Shown here one piece after another: positions 34,346-47,560 of a DNA stretch of 64,000 nucleotides (the first letter of the stretch is position 1; each line of letters begins with the position of its first letter). The notes beneath the pieces are model-generated. The model saw only the letters and a list, made by a program, of their open reading frames with translations. It made no database searches and was not told where the DNA came from. Both the position numbers and the translations under genes were made by a program. The DNA lies in assembly GCA_002286855.1 (NCBI GenBank), contig NRSV01000065.1:145422-209421 (forward strand). Direction: 5' to 3'. Source of the stretch: Bipolaris cookei. Lineage: Eukaryota; Ascomycota; Dothideomycetes; Pleosporales; Pleosporaceae.

Positions 34346-36569
34346 TTAGACACAAGCCTGGGGGGTATGGCTGCGTTCGGTAAAGGCGCCACCTGGCATC
34401 GTGTAGCCATACTCATACGAGGAGGCGTAGCGGTCTTCAGGTGCATAGCCAGTGACAGGACCGGGAGAAGCTGAGCGAGGTAAGAATGCGACAGAGTCAC
34501 TGGCACCATCTACCATGAGAGGCATGGCAGGGGACGCAGGACTACTGGTAGCCGACGACTGGTTGCTTCCAGAGCTGTTGTGCATGTAGTCAAAAGCTCC
34601 GTCACCTTGCGTAGGCTTAACAGCAGGCGTGGTGACGTTTGGAGAGGTTTTCCCAGTTGGGGTGCCAAACTGGATACTAGTCAGTCTCCGTCTAGGCCAA
34701 TCGATCAGGGTGTTGAGATGGAGGTTGGGAACGTACAAAGCAGAATTTTTGGATCAACTCGTTGTACTCTGCAGACTGAAGATCAGGCTTCTCCAAAGTC
34801 AGTGAATCGGGGCGGGCGCCTGGAATGGGAGCACTGGTAGCGTGAGACTGAGCCATAGGAATTGAACGATCAAAGTAGCCTTTGTTCATCTTGTCCTTGT
34901 CCAACTTCAGTCCACTGCGGTCACCAAGTGCGGTTTGAGCGTTGGACAGAGCAGCAGTAAGAGATGCACCAAAGTCATAGCGAGAGGCGAAAGCCTGGCT
35001 GACCTGCGAGGGTGGAGCCTGGTTCTGGGGGACGATACGCTTGCTCTTGGGCTTCAGCTTGATGACCGAGCTAGGTGAGTCGCCGATAATGGCACGTCCG
35101 CTACCAAACTGGAATTTGGTCTCGAAATCGTGGCCAAAATCGTCGTCAAACGAAGCAGCCGGCATAGAGCGTGGGCGAGGGGCAAGGGGTGAGTGCCTAC
35201 TACGGGGGACAGCACCCAGACTAGCGGTCGGGCGCTTATGTCCCCGTTGCTTAGCCTTCTTGGTGAAGTCAACCTGGTAGTTCATGGCATTGTTGTTGTC
35301 CCAGTACTCTTGGCCATTGACCTGGTAACGTACGCACAGCAACAGAGTCTTGGACTCGAGGTTGGCTTGGTCAGCCAACTTGATGTTGAAGTTGAAGCGG
35401 TCGTAACCATCTTCCTTTTGCTTCTTGCGGACGTCGTGGTTGAACTCGGCAACTACCTCTGATGTAGTCTTCCAGTAGTCGAGCGTGAAGCGAGCCACGA
35501 CGAGCTTGTGGAAAGACAGGTTGGCAACAGCAATGTTGCCAACCAGAGTCTGGTGATCAGAAGCAAGGAAGATGCGCTCCACTCGGACCGGGGCAGTCTG
35601 TCGCTCATAGCTATTCGACGAGGGAAAGTTTGCAAGCTTGATGTCCCACTCAGGCGTCTTGGACCGCGAGTTGTCTGAAAACGGGTACTCGCTCTCACTG
35701 TCATAGGTCTCGACAGGTGACGAGCCTGCACTGACAGCGATGGGTCGATCGACCTGGAGGAAGTGGCGTACTTGCTCAATCTCCTCGTTGAAGTGCACCG
35801 CCTTGGAATAGGTGGGGGTGCCGGGCATGCTGGATGGGCGACGCCTGGAAGGAGGACGGAGAGCTGGCTTGACCAGCTCACCAGACTTCTTGCGTAGCAG
35901 CGGAGGCTTTATCCGGAGCTCATCATCCTCAGCATCACTACCATCAGACGAGCTGATGATGGTTTCTATGTTGATGGGGTGCATCATATGTTGGGAGAGC
36001 ATGATCTCGCTCGATGAGCGTGAGTGTGCAATCTTGCGTGCCTCGGCTGAGAGAGAGCGTGCCAGTGTGACAGGGGGTTGTGGCTTGGAGTCCTTGGCCC
36101 TCGCGGTGACCTCTCCGGAAGGAGATGACTGTCTCTTCTGGTCAATGCCTTGGAGAGCCTGTTGCAGTTCACGCAGGTCCCCTACGCGGCGTCCACGTTC
36201 TTCGTCGTCCGAGGAATCAGGAGGTGTGGTAATCGCACCTGACGGAATCAGAAGATCGTTTACAGGAGGAGGAGACGGACGTAGGCTACCGTTTGTGGAT
36301 GGGCCTTGCTGGCTGGCGTCGGACTTGATGTCAGTGGTAGTGTTGGGAGACAGGCCATTTGCAACAGTGTTCTCTATTGTGACTGTCGTCGACGACCGCC
36401 GTGACTTTGCGAGGTAGGAGGTCGACGAGACGGAGCGAGGCAGTGATGGGCGGCGGGCGGTCACCGGCGAGTGGGGTGGCTGATCGACATAGGAGTGATT
36501 CCGGCTTAGTGTGGGACTGCTAGTCTTAGAGGTTGCCGGCGACCGCTGTGAGGGAGGTGTGTAAGGCAT
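34346..36569 (-). CDS. CBM21-domain protein phosphatase 1 targeting subunit (Gac1/Pig type)
   Basis: Brings type-1 phosphatase to glycogen or related targets. Exons 36569-34737 and 34669-34346 give 718 aa; the join reads YNELIQKFCF-FGTPTG. The start is MPYTPPSQRSPATSK; the frame upstream has no ATG. The N-terminus is Ser/Pro-rich and disordered. A PP1-docking RVxF-type motif, KAVHFNEEIEQVRHFL, lies just before the domain. The CBM21 domain shows VRVERIFLASDHQTLVGNIAV, LSFHKLVVARFTLDYWKT, YDRFNFNIKLAD and CVRYQVNGQEYWDNNNAMNY, including the Trp and Asn of the polysaccharide-binding face. The C-terminal tail is Ser/Pro/Gly-rich. The gene is intact. A very long stretch without genes lies upstream. 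Confidence 0.9.
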
Positions 36570-37582
36570 TCGGTCGGCTTCGTGGGGTGCTGGGAAGCAA
36601 GTCGAACGTGTGGATGGAGAGGGCAATCAAAGCGTAGGGAGCATTAAAAGAATTACTGTAGCGAGAAGTCTAGAAATGTGAGCGTAAGCGAGTGAACGGA
36701 CCCCGATAAACAAGGAAAGTGAAGCAGGCACAAAGCCGTGGGACGGCTGAGTGATGATGATGACACCGGGTAGTTGTTTTTGTGGGGGTCGACTTACAGA
36801 AGTAGGTCGAGGAACGGGGTGGAAAGCTGATTCGTGGGGGGGGGGCACGGGCAGGAAGGGTCGCGACGAAGAATGTCACAGCTAGTGAAAGCTGCAATGA
36901 CGTCGGGGAGAACAGAAGCAGTCGGTCTGCTCAAGACGAGACGCAAGACGCGAAGTGAAGCTGTTGGTGAAGCAACAGAATGCGGCGTCGTGCGAGACGG
37001 GATACTCCTGTGCAGGCAGACGGACCACGGCGTGATATGGGCCTGGGAGGGCAGGTACCGTGGGGCGAGACGACGGTTGGAGGAGGCCGCAGGGTCGAGT
37101 GTCAAACCAACAAGCACTCGATGGTGTGCAGTCGTGGTATTAAAGGGTCTGCGGCGGCAATGGACCCAGCAAGTGTTGAAGAGGAGGAGGGATGGGGAAG
37201 AGTGTTGAGGGCGGTAGCGCAGAAGAACGTGCAGGGCGGCGACTATTGGGGAGTCGTTGGATTCGGGTGGTGAGAAGCGATTCTAGCCCGGCGCTCGCAG
37301 AGCAGGGGGGGTGGACAAGGACAAGGGAGCAATATTTAGCGCGCCGCTCAACAAGCCGGGGGGGCCAGCACCAAGGATTTTCACACGCAGCCAAGCGGCA
37401 GCGTCCGGTTCTGACTACTGCTGCGAGAAGACGACGACGATGACTACGGCGGGAGGGGGGCGAAGGAGGCTGCTAGTGCGATGGCAGTGAAGCCGACGGC
37501 GGAAGGCGAAACACGAGGTACGATGAGGTACAATGAGGTACAATGTATCGGGCTGCTCGCTCCTCGCTCCTCGCACCACCAC

Positions 37583-37610
37583 CCAGCGGCCAGCGGCCAG
37601 CGGCCAGCGG
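37583..37610. repeat. short tandem repeat CCAGCGG x4
   Basis: A 7-bp GC-rich unit (CCAGCGG) repeated about four times in the gene-free region. Confidence 0.8.
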
Positions 37611-40600
37611 TGCAGCCAACCCACCCCGAGACGCCGCCAGCGCCGGCTCTAGTACCAAATACTATCTTGTTTATCTCCCGACGTCAAGCGAAGGGCGAGC
37701 TGGCCTCGCTGGCACGGCCACACTTGGAAACGGTGCAGGCAGGCCGTGTTGGGTTGTCTGTGGTCCCGTACAGGCTCGTTCGCACATAATAAATTACTGT
37801 GCCCACGATGGCAGGACGTGGCTCAGGCCCAGCGCACACGTACATAGATGGGTGCTTTACTACTTCCATACACATGCTCTGCTGGGCCTGTTGACTGAGG
37901 CCCGTCGAGGCCGGCCGCTATCAGTGGCTCGACAGCAAGGCCGGAGCGTCGTGGGGGCGGCGAGGCCTGGCTGGCTAGTGACAAAGAGTCAGGATGTGGT
38001 CAAACAGCGACCGTTCGCAATCTGCCACTCAGCCGTTGGGGACGGTGCTCGTCTCAGAAGCAACAACCGAGTGTCCCTCGTTGTGTGCGTGCACGCCCCC
38101 CGTTCAAGCGAGCCAGCCAGGCGTGATGTCATTGTTTTTTTGTTCCGCCGTTTTTCTCGTGCCCTGGAACGGCGCTTGTGTCTGCATCTTGGACGCACCC
38201 GCTCCTTCACCAACTGGCCATGACCACGAACACGACTGAACACGACTGAACACGTCCATGGTTGCTGTCCGACACGTAGCAGTGGAGCCGTGGCGGTGCC
38301 TGGATGATCGGAGGGGCATGGGAGCCGCCCTCGCGTGAAAAAATATCCCTTCCCCCCCTCGGCGACGCTCAGCAGGCAGGCAGCGTGAGGATCGCCGGTG
38401 CCGCTTGCCGCCTGGAAAAAGGCGGTCGGCCCACAGCCAGTCAGCGCCCGCGCCAGCAACGGACGGGCTGGCATGCCATCCCAGGCGCAGTTCCCCAGCC
38501 CCTGCGCCTGATATCTCGTCCTGGCCATGCTCGTCTGCCCCGACATGCCCACATTGCTATCATTACACTGCCCGCCCTGACCGTCGTCTGCTCCATGTAG
38601 CCATCCCGCAACCTTGCCTAACCTTTTCTTGCCAGCCCGCCATGTCATAGGGCAAAGAGCCTCTCGTCAGCGTCTTGCTTGCGGGGATCGCGCAATGGGT
38701 CTGCGCGCACTGCAAACCCTATGGCAAGCTATCGCAGAGCCAGCATGCTGCCAGCCTCGCGCCATTGGCTGTGCCCAGCACTGACTTGCTTCGCCCTTCA
38801 CTGCTTCCCCGCATTTTGCCCTCTAGCCTGGCCAAAGCCGTGGTGCATGCTGCTACGTATGTATGTATGTAGTATCTTCCACTACACACATGGCCTGCGA
38901 ATACACTGCCCTATCGCCCTGTCGTGGCCGAGCTAATCTCCTGCCAAAGCCCTCCGCCAGGCCTCGTTGCTGTGCCCGCACCCCTCGTCCCACGGTTCCT
39001 TGATTATTACGCGCGCCTATGCACGCGTCTCCGTGGAAGCTGCCCACGGACTCTCTGCGACAACGTGCGGCTCGCTCGGAGGCCGACGCTTCCACTGGCC
39101 AGGTCAAAAAAAACTTGCTTTCTTTTCTACGACGCTCGATGCATCTGGCTGGTTGTCTGAATCGCGCTTCGCTCGCTAGAGTGCTCTGCCTTCTGTCACT
39201 TTCTGTCTTCACCACACTGCATATAGAAGCTGTCGCCACGTGCACATGCTATATGTATGTATGTACTCATGTGTGTGCTTGTGTGTACCTGTGTATCCAC
39301 TACCACAAGACGCACAACAGTCAGCAGAGCACATCGCTTCGTGAGCCGCACCCCTGCCTGAGCCTGCCTGCATCGAAAAGAAACAATCCGATGCCTCTCT
39401 CGAGGTCATTCGCATGAAAACACCCCCATCGAGCGGCACGATGAAACCACACCCTCGCACCTGTCGCGACGTCTGAATTGTGGCCAGACCACAGCCCACT
39501 CGTCGCGCTAGCCCCCCATCATACCCAGCGCCCCAGCACGCTCCACATGGCGTCATGTCATGTCCCACTGCTGGATTTTGCCCGGCAGAAAATCAAACGC
39601 CCCCTCCATTCAGTTGCCATGGAGCTGCCGACCCCATCACCGCCCGACCAGGGCACGGACTTGTTATCATCGATGTCCTACACTTTATCGATCCCCACCC
39701 GTTTGCTTGGCTGAGCTATGGCCAGATGCGCATGTCACTATTCCGCTTTCCCTCGTCCTCCGACCCATCATGATCGCGACGACAAAATCTCAATCGCGAT
39801 GGGCAAATCATTTGGTGCAATTCATCAGGTATCACATTGACCAGATTGCGATGTACTTACATATTATAAACACGGCCCTTTTGTTGCAGCATACCTGCTC
39901 TCCGCCTTCGCTTCTTCTCCACCAGCGGAGACAACAACACCAAATAGCAAACTAGTCTGCCTCTCCAATATACACCGTTCCGGAAGGATGCGCATCCGCT
40001 GCCTATGCCTAGAACCCGTCATTGTCCAAGATTGCAGTCTCGCCGTCACGCTGATCACATAGCGCCGCCGCCGTTCGCAGTGACGACCTTGTTCCGTTGT
40101 TAGGCAACCTGTCAGCCAATTCCTCAGCCCATGGCGTGCTCCAAAAAAAATGCTGCTCAACTGCCCACAATATATTGCAAGCGGAGAGTCGCACGACACA
40201 CTCTGTTGCCATGCATATCCACGCTCGGCTGGACTTCCCGTTGTTTCACGCAAACTCGCACCAGTCTCCTTTGTAAAATATGCCATGGTTGCTGTCCAGA
40301 AGCAGCATACCAATGAAGCGCCAGTGCTCATTCATCATAACGTCACGATGATTTTCGATGCCGGACATGACACGTACACGTAATACGAATCGTGCCACGG
40401 ACCACCGAAGCTGGAATTGCATCCCCACGCCTACGGCATTCTTAGGGAGATGTCGATTCAGCTAACATGATCACGATATGTGATGTCAATTCTGGCTTTT
40501 TGTCCAATATAGTCACAAAGAAAAATCGAGGTTTTCTGTTCTATCCGCACATCCCGAGCAGGCCTACCCTGCCCTGTCAACCACTGAAACAGATGTGGTT

Positions 40601-42168
40601 CTCCCTGCAACATTTTTTTAGAGCGCTCACCGCTATTCCACCCCCCCGTTCCCGCGCTACCCCATATTACTAGTATCACAACGCTTGATGACGAGACTGC
40701 TTGACAGTGAAAACCACTACAAGTCTGCATGGCCTGGATTGCTGCGATGCCAAACCAAACCGGTATTATAGCATCATCTCATAATTGCGGGCCGAAAAGG
40801 GTGCTTCCCTCTCCCCCCACCCCGAGATAAGACTCAGGAAAGGGCCGATGAGGATCATGGTAGCCAACTTTGTTCGTACCTCATATTGCAGTGGGGACCA
40901 GCATCATCAATACAATGAATGGCGTAGTGAGAATTAAGCAATATGACCGCACGCATGCATACATACTACGTACACCTCCAAACATCAACGGAGCGGCTGC
41001 AATCCACTTTCCAACACCATGGTTCAAAGCGAAGCTATATTAACAAATCTTGCGGGGGATTTGGTTCGGATAGCTCCATGCCAGTGGCAGCATTGGGCAA
41101 GCCTCGCGCAAAACGGCAACTTGATTAGCAGCATGCCAATGACTGGCAGCCCACGTAAGCTCCAACTTCAAGTCCATATACTTTATTGGTCTGTCAAAGC
41201 GGACATTACGTGTGTGCCTGCGTTGGAACCAGCAAAAGAGCTTCACTTGTCGACCTGTCCAATACTAATGCGGTATCTCTGCGGAGCAAGTCTCCAGACC
41301 ACTCGCGATAAGTTGTAGTCAAGAGAGAGAAGAGGATATGCAGGGCCTGCCACCAAACTCCTTATCTCAGCGTCCAGCAGTGTCCGGCCTCCTTCCCCAT
41401 ATGGCTGGTCTACAGGCCTTCGAGAACCTGCGGACTAAGCAACATGCACTCGCATATGAGGTAAACACCACGGAGTAGTATTCGTTTCGTTCGTCGTATC
41501 TGATGACCAGCCGCGTCTCCAGACAGTAGGTGTAAGCAAGTTGGGTGCAGGGAAGGCCTGACGGATGCACTACAAACGATACGAATCATCTCATTGATCG
41601 ATAACGGCTGTCCCGGCACTGTCGCGCTCCTCAGACGAAGCAGGTGAGAGATGGCTGCAGGCATCCATCTCACATGTCACAGATTACCCGCCCCCTCACG
41701 CGTCCCTTGTGCATCCACTCGTTTCTTTTGTTGCTATCAATCTGAACTACAGACGCGCAACACCATCTCTGCAGATTCCCAAGTGTATTTCTCCGTCCGC
41801 CAATCTCCCTGACGTGCAGTCGTACCGTTGCAGACGACGCCCGTAAGATCGCTTGCACATCAATTTCCCAATCTAGGAGCATAGTTCGTATATCAATCGT
41901 TGCATGCACACAACATGCGTGGGCATAACGCCTGCAGCATCTATGCGCAGGCTTGCTCTCAACAAAAGCACCCCGCCCTCCACACTCTAAATCGGGCTGT
42001 ATGGCTTATGCCCACTAATCAGCGCAACACAAGTGATGCCTTGTGGATACAAAGAGGGGTCTGCCGATTTCAGGAGAGGGTGTGCGTTTGAGATGGATGG
42101 TCGGAGATGAACCTACAGGTAATGGTGTAGTGCGGGGTATTCTTGTCGGTGGTGCTAGACCCCAGCGC

Positions 42169-42204
42169 CACACCGATATCCACACCGATATTCACACCGA
42201 TCTC
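42169..42204. repeat. 12-bp tandem repeat CACACCGATATC x3
   Basis: Three near-identical 12-bp units, CACACCGATATC, CACACCGATATT and CACACCGATCTC, in a non-coding context. Confidence 0.8.
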
Positions 42205-45094
42205 TGTGAGAAGTACATTATCATGAGATGGCGAGGCTATGATAGAGACGCTGTTGAACGCTGGTGTGTGCCTACTTGGCATGTATTGTAAGATGTTGTG
42301 TAACTCGATACTGCATAGCCAGCCTCTTACCTTTGTTTCCGGACGCCACTCATCAACGGTGAGAGCGCCTTCCCGAGTCTCGCCATTGCTTTTCCTAGTA
42401 CTGCAGTATACTGGATACACAAGTGCCGGTACGGGTACTGTGTTTATGCGAGCGAACAATTCCATACCAAAACCCTGAGCCGAACAGTTGCATGCATCTT
42501 GCCCTTCACCCAGCTGTAGTGTGTGCAGCGGGAGGATTGTCCCAACGAACCAGGGCTTTGCGGCATCCTAACCAAGCCGAGTGTCGTGCTCAGCACATCA
42601 GATACCAGGGCGGAAGCTTTTGCTCCTTCCAGGGACAAGACACACAGAGGTTGATGTCATGGGGAGGGTGAGCTTGCCATGATTGCAAGATTGTGTATAC
42701 ACATGTAAGCAGGTGTATGTAAGCGTAGTATACTTGCAGTATGTAGAGCCGGACTATCAAAAAAGCAGATGCCCCCACAAATAATACGGGGTGGCCACTG
42801 CGTAGAGAGCCAAGACACAGGGAGGAGGGTGGGCAGAATTCTTGTCGCACTAGGCCATATTTATATTAGCGTTTCAGATTATGCTGTTGTATTCTTAGCA
42901 CAAGCCAATTTTCTCTACCTACGTCCATTTTCTCATGGCATGACTACTGCAGTCAATGAACACTGCCGACGACGACAGAATCAAATTCACAATGTGAAAG
43001 CCACTTGACTAATAGTACTGTCTAACTGCAACCTCTCAGGCGTATTTCCGAAGATGCCGTGTCGCCAATACCACCGTTGTAGAGCCGCAATCACAGTAGC
43101 TTATGGTGCCAATAGAGCGGCGAATTCCCAACAACTAGCCAACCAGCCAACCCAGTCCGTCTTCTCCACCATCGATACGCTTTGATCCTTGTCCAGCATC
43201 AGCCACAAACTGTATCGAGTGTAGCACCAGCGTTTACACAGGGTCCACGGAGCCTCATCCAAGGCGTCTTCCTGGTCCTTGTGGAGATGACTCCGAGATA
43301 CGCCAGCCCGAGTCGCAACGCCGTGTTAGGGGATTGCTTGCAGCATAAGCCAAGAGACGGGTGAGCTTGTCCACCGGGCCGCTTGGACGCAGCTGCAGGA
43401 GATATGCGTCGACTTTATGGAATTTAAAATGAATTTGATGGAATGCAAGGCTGGGTGAACTATCAAAGTGGCAAGGCTACGTACGTACGTGTTTGCGTGT
43501 ATACTTGTGCCGACCCCGTGTTGGACTGCATGTCTGGGGTAAATCAGCATGCAGACAGGACGGGCTGCTGTCGTTGCTTTCGCTCAACATTCAACATTAT
43601 TCCTACGGCTGTTCTATGTAATAATGCAATAGACAGCAACCTCTTGTCTTCACTATCTGCCCTCCAGTACGGTCCGAATACGATAGGAATTCTCGACTTA
43701 GCATTGAACGCCGGTCGCTCTCGAACCGCGGTATCCCGATTAACGGACCCTGCGGCTCATGCTAACTCCGAGAAGTCGACAGGGTCTTCCAGGGTCCAGA
43801 AGGGGGGGTGGGTGGGATTCGATCCTTAAAGGCAAGGCTGGCGACTATAGCCACACAAGTCCAACATGTGCCGAACATCTCAGCACATCTTCAACCGAGA
43901 TAGTGGTGGTGGTGGTTGTCGGTCGTCTCTGACATGGTTGTCGACCCACCTGAAACCATCTTACAAAACCCTTGATCCATGACAAGCCGTTCCCCATCTC
44001 TCCACACGCCTCGCCAAACCCGCCCCAACATAAACTTTTTTGAAACCGCTGCACTCCAGGTCCCCACTTCTTTTTTGCGCGCTCATGAGATACATACTGC
44101 ATCGTGCAAACAATACACCGGTTGTCAATGCATGGCGCACCACCCACCACGGCGGCCCCGCACGGCCCAAATCACTAACTCCAACACCATCAGCAAACTC
44201 GAACTGTTGAGAGTGGGGCCCTTCGCTCCCCTCCTCCTCCTTTGTCTCCAACCATAAACTTGCCTCTTTCGCTCAACGCCCTTGTCCGCCCCATGGTCTC
44301 GTGCTACCTCTCCGTTTTCCTCAGCTGTGTTATGTGGAGACTTGCCGAGCAATAGCTTCTCGTTTCCCCTCCTCCCCATCACAATAGTACATACACTAGA
44401 CCTGTCATTACTTCATTACCGCTCCCTCGCTTCGCTACCTCTGCGCATGTTTGTATTAAGCCCACTCTTTTCTCCTCTCTTCTCTCCACTTTACCGCGGA
44501 GATTCCATATCAGCGGGGGGTTTGTTAAGGGGGCGCCTGCGGTTACACTTCGGGCGTTGTCTCAAGACTACTAATGTTGCGAACTTGCTTGAATTGGGCG
44601 GAGATTGGGAGGGGATTGGGTGGGTTGATGGACAACACAGAGTCATGGAACTTGGCGGAAGCTAAGGTGATGTGAGCATACCTTCCGCAGTATACTTGCC
44701 GCTGATGGTTCCGGACGGATCCCGAAAGCGGTAAAGAAAAGATGAGGCTTTGGAGAAATAGGGCGGTGTCAAAAAAAACGGACATAGTAAGTAGGTCATA
44801 GGCACGATCTTTGACATGTCTTTTTTTTTAATTTGCTGCTGCGGAAAGATCGTGCTTTGCATACATGAATGTGCCGAAATGTGCATTTTTCGCTATCCGA
44901 ACACGGGACTAGGTCATATGTAACCCATCGTTCGTTTTGGAATCTAGACTAACGATATGGAGAAGGGGGGGGGGGTGGTGGTCATTTTGACCTATGTACA
45001 GACATATCGTAGCTAGTTCCGCTTTCCTTTGCCATGTGAAATTTTTTTTCCTTCTCTCGCATCGTCCGTCCCTTTGCAACCGCTCTAATACGCA

Positions 45095-45935
45095 TCATGT
45101 ACTCGACGAATGCACCGTCGCAAACGTACTGTTTCTGCTGTGTACAATGGGTAAACTCAAAGTTACATTTGGAGCACCAGTAAGAGTGGGGAAGGGAGGG
45201 ACAGCGGGAAGAGTAGGTGTCACATGCGGGTTTGGTTTTAGCTCGCAGGGATTGGGTCCTGGTAGCGGTGTAGGAAGGTAGAGTTGCTTGCACTGCCCAA
45301 AAGGAACCATTAGTACCCTGGAAAAGAAGGCGAAGCGGGAAGAGAAGAGAAGAGAAGATTAGGGGAGAAGATATACAAAGAACAGTATGGGGAGGAACTT
45401 ACAGCACGAGTTGGCTTGGGACATCCACCTGCTGCTTGCATGTAGCAGGCGTAAGAGAAGTTTTCTTCAAAGTAACATTTCTACCAAGCAACAATGTCAG
45501 GGTTTTCCATGCAATCTTTGTTTGTTTCTGCACCACTTTTTGTTTTGTTTTGTTTTTTTAAAAAAAATTCTTCGCTTTGCTTACCTGTAGCGCATCAGTA
45601 GCCCAACATGGGTACTGAGCCGTGGCCAGCTGACACTGGCACTGCTTGGTGAAGATGGGAGTCGGCTCTCTATGCGGCTTCTTCGAGCGACTTAGCGATT
45701 TGCCGTAGTCGTCGTTGTCGTCATCTTCACCGTCGTCCTCCGGGTCTGGCTCGATCAAGGAGGGTATGGCTGTGACTGGGATGTTGAGAGACGTCGAGTC
45801 CGGTATGGCAACAGTTAATGTTGGTAAAATCTCCGAGAGTGAAGTGAGTGGGGCTGTTGAGTCGTCGCTAGCTTGAGGGTGTGGTATAGCTGCTGCTAGC
45901 ACTTGCAGAGTGCTGATCAAAAGGAGGCGATGCAT
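45095..45935 (-). CDS. secreted cysteine-containing protein of unknown function
   Basis: Exons 45935-45585, 45480-45403 and 45292-45095 join at phase 0 to give 208 aa. It has a signal peptide (MHRLLLISTLQVLAAAIPHP), then a Ser/Thr/Pro-rich stretch and an acidic patch (EPDPEDDGEDDDNDDYG). A cysteine cluster is assembled across the introns: QCQCQLATAQYPCWATDALQ, KCYFEENFSYACYMQAAGGC and PKPTRA-CKQLY...NPC. The even Cys spacing with C-x-C and AAxGGCP suggests a disulfide-stabilised extracellular domain. I do not recognise the family; a CFEM identity is not supported. The tail is Pro/Thr-rich without a GPI signal. It could be a cell-wall or host-facing secreted protein. Confidence 0.72.
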
Positions 45936-47560
45936 CTTGGTCCTTTCTGAACGGTGTATGTAGTCGACACTCAAAAGTTAGCAGTGTGATGCTAACTGTT
46001 TGTACTCCGGCATTCTGTTTTGCACCATTCCAGCGTTACCGCGCCTCGGCAATTCATCTTTAGATCCATATTGCACTGGCTTGCATTTCATATTACAATT
46101 TCCCATGAACGGCCTTATAGTACCATATACTTGTACAAATACAGGTTCTTTCCATCAACATGGAACGGATATATATCCATCGCGTAGCTCAAGGTTTATT
46201 ATATTCTGTGAAATAGGCAGCGTTGAGATTTGCCAAAGTGAAGTCAGTACTCTACGATGCTTGGAAGTACTGGGGTCGGCGCATCTGATTGGCTGGTGTT
46301 ATGTCGCCTAATATGGAAATGCTATATCTTTGCGTTTAACAGGAGGAAATAGATTGCCGAACGCGATGACGGCTGCGCACGCCAGTGCCAAACAGGAATG
46401 TCGCCATCCCCAGCCAGTGCTGCGCCAAAGCATGGTGGCTCAGCTCGGAAATGTGGCACAGGTCTTATCCCCACGACACATGTCAGTCTTCAGTGGCACA
46501 ATGGCGTGATACCAACTGAAACGGCTCGTCTTGCGTCATGTCCCGCACGATGGGCTCTTGCTTTCCTTCAATTACCAGAGGACAGTGCGCGGTTCGACGT
46601 GAAGATGGTCCAAGCCCGTCGTTGAGTGGTTGAATAGATTCCTCAACAATTGCTGGCAGCCCAGCCTATAATGTGGCGTACACACATAGTTGGGCTTGCC
46701 TCTAAGCAGGCTATTGGTTTGTGATGGCCCGTGTCGCATGTCTTGGTAGAGGGGTGCTCGCATACGTTGCAACCCCCCCCCTCCCCTCCTCCTCAACATG
46801 TGAAAGTTTACGTTGCCCGATAATCTGCACAGCGCTGATCAGGGTCCGAACGGTCTCGGCCGCTGCTGTCTTGGAAAGGAGGGGTCCAGGTCTACCGCTT
46901 GGTTGACGCCTCTCCCAGGCATACATCTAGTGTTGGCTGTTCAGAGTGTTGTGATATGCACTCCACTATCAGCAAGATGGCGGAGGCGAAAGTGTGGAGC
47001 CGGTGCGCACCGTTCAAAGTGGTGAACACGTCCGGTGTGATGTGCGACGTCGGTCGCAAACTCTGGAGAGTTACGCTTGCTAATAGAATTTGTTATCAGT
47101 GTCTAGTCAGATTGCCAAGCTGCGGAGGTACTTGGAGGTACTTCGACATGCTGATGGCTAGCATCCCCTCTTCTCACCTCCACGGCGTAATGCACAGCCA
47201 GTGCAACGCTGATATGATCGTGGTCAGCCTCACGATACATATTCCGCATAGCCACTTTTTGTTGGAATCAAGAAAGCTAGAACTTTCGATGTTGCGAACC
47301 AGATATTGTACGTAAGAAGTCTTGCCTCAAGTTGGTGAGGGTTGGGCGATAGACAAGTCATGTGATTTGACGGCTGGCGCTCGGACCCTATGACGAACTT
47401 CGCGATGGATGAAGTTTACATACAATTGCTAAGCAACAATCCATTGCTGTGTCAACCGCCATACAATCATCTCGTAATCCTATTAGTCCAGTAAGACGAC
47501 AGGTGCACGTTGTGATTATCAGCATCTCATACCGATCCCACGGACACGCATACAGCGATA
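45936..47560. other. intergenic region
   Basis: About 1.6 kb with no supportable gene. It includes a C-rich homopolymer-like run near 46771-46795. Confidence 0.5.

Larger units (their letters stand above)
36570..45094. other. 8.5 kb region without a credible gene
   Basis: All ORFs were read on both strands. They overlap each other and are rich in Arg, Ser, Pro and Cys in no consistent pattern. None shows a domain, a signal peptide followed by a plausible mature protein, or a GT-AG join that improves coding quality. Base composition is close to that of genic DNA (36.6-39.7 kb is clearly GC-rich), so it is not a typical RIP-mutated AT-rich block. CT-rich pyrimidine runs around 44330-44500 resemble promoter or leader DNA. 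It may hold an extended regulatory region or non-coding transcripts. Confidence 0.45.

Noticed and set aside
36570..36897. Upstream extension of the CBM21 protein
   Set aside because: The extended frame begins with TTG, not ATG, and the conserved-looking start is MPYTPPSQRSP at 36569.
37989..38648. 219-codon minus-strand ORF in the gene-free region
   Set aside because: Composition is Arg/Gly/Thr/Cys-rich and erratic, it overlaps equally long ORFs on the other strand, and it has no domain or conserved pattern; explained by GC-rich DNA lacking stops.
38853..39245. 130-codon minus-strand ORF
   Set aside because: No motif, overlapping ORFs in several frames, no intron structure.
42169..42204. 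Possible CRISPR-like or satellite array
   Set aside because: Only three 12-bp units directly abutting, no spacers, eukaryotic context.
43810..43835. T-loop-like GATTCGATCC, considered as part of a tRNA gene
   Set aside because: No acceptor, D or anticodon stems can be paired around it on either strand.
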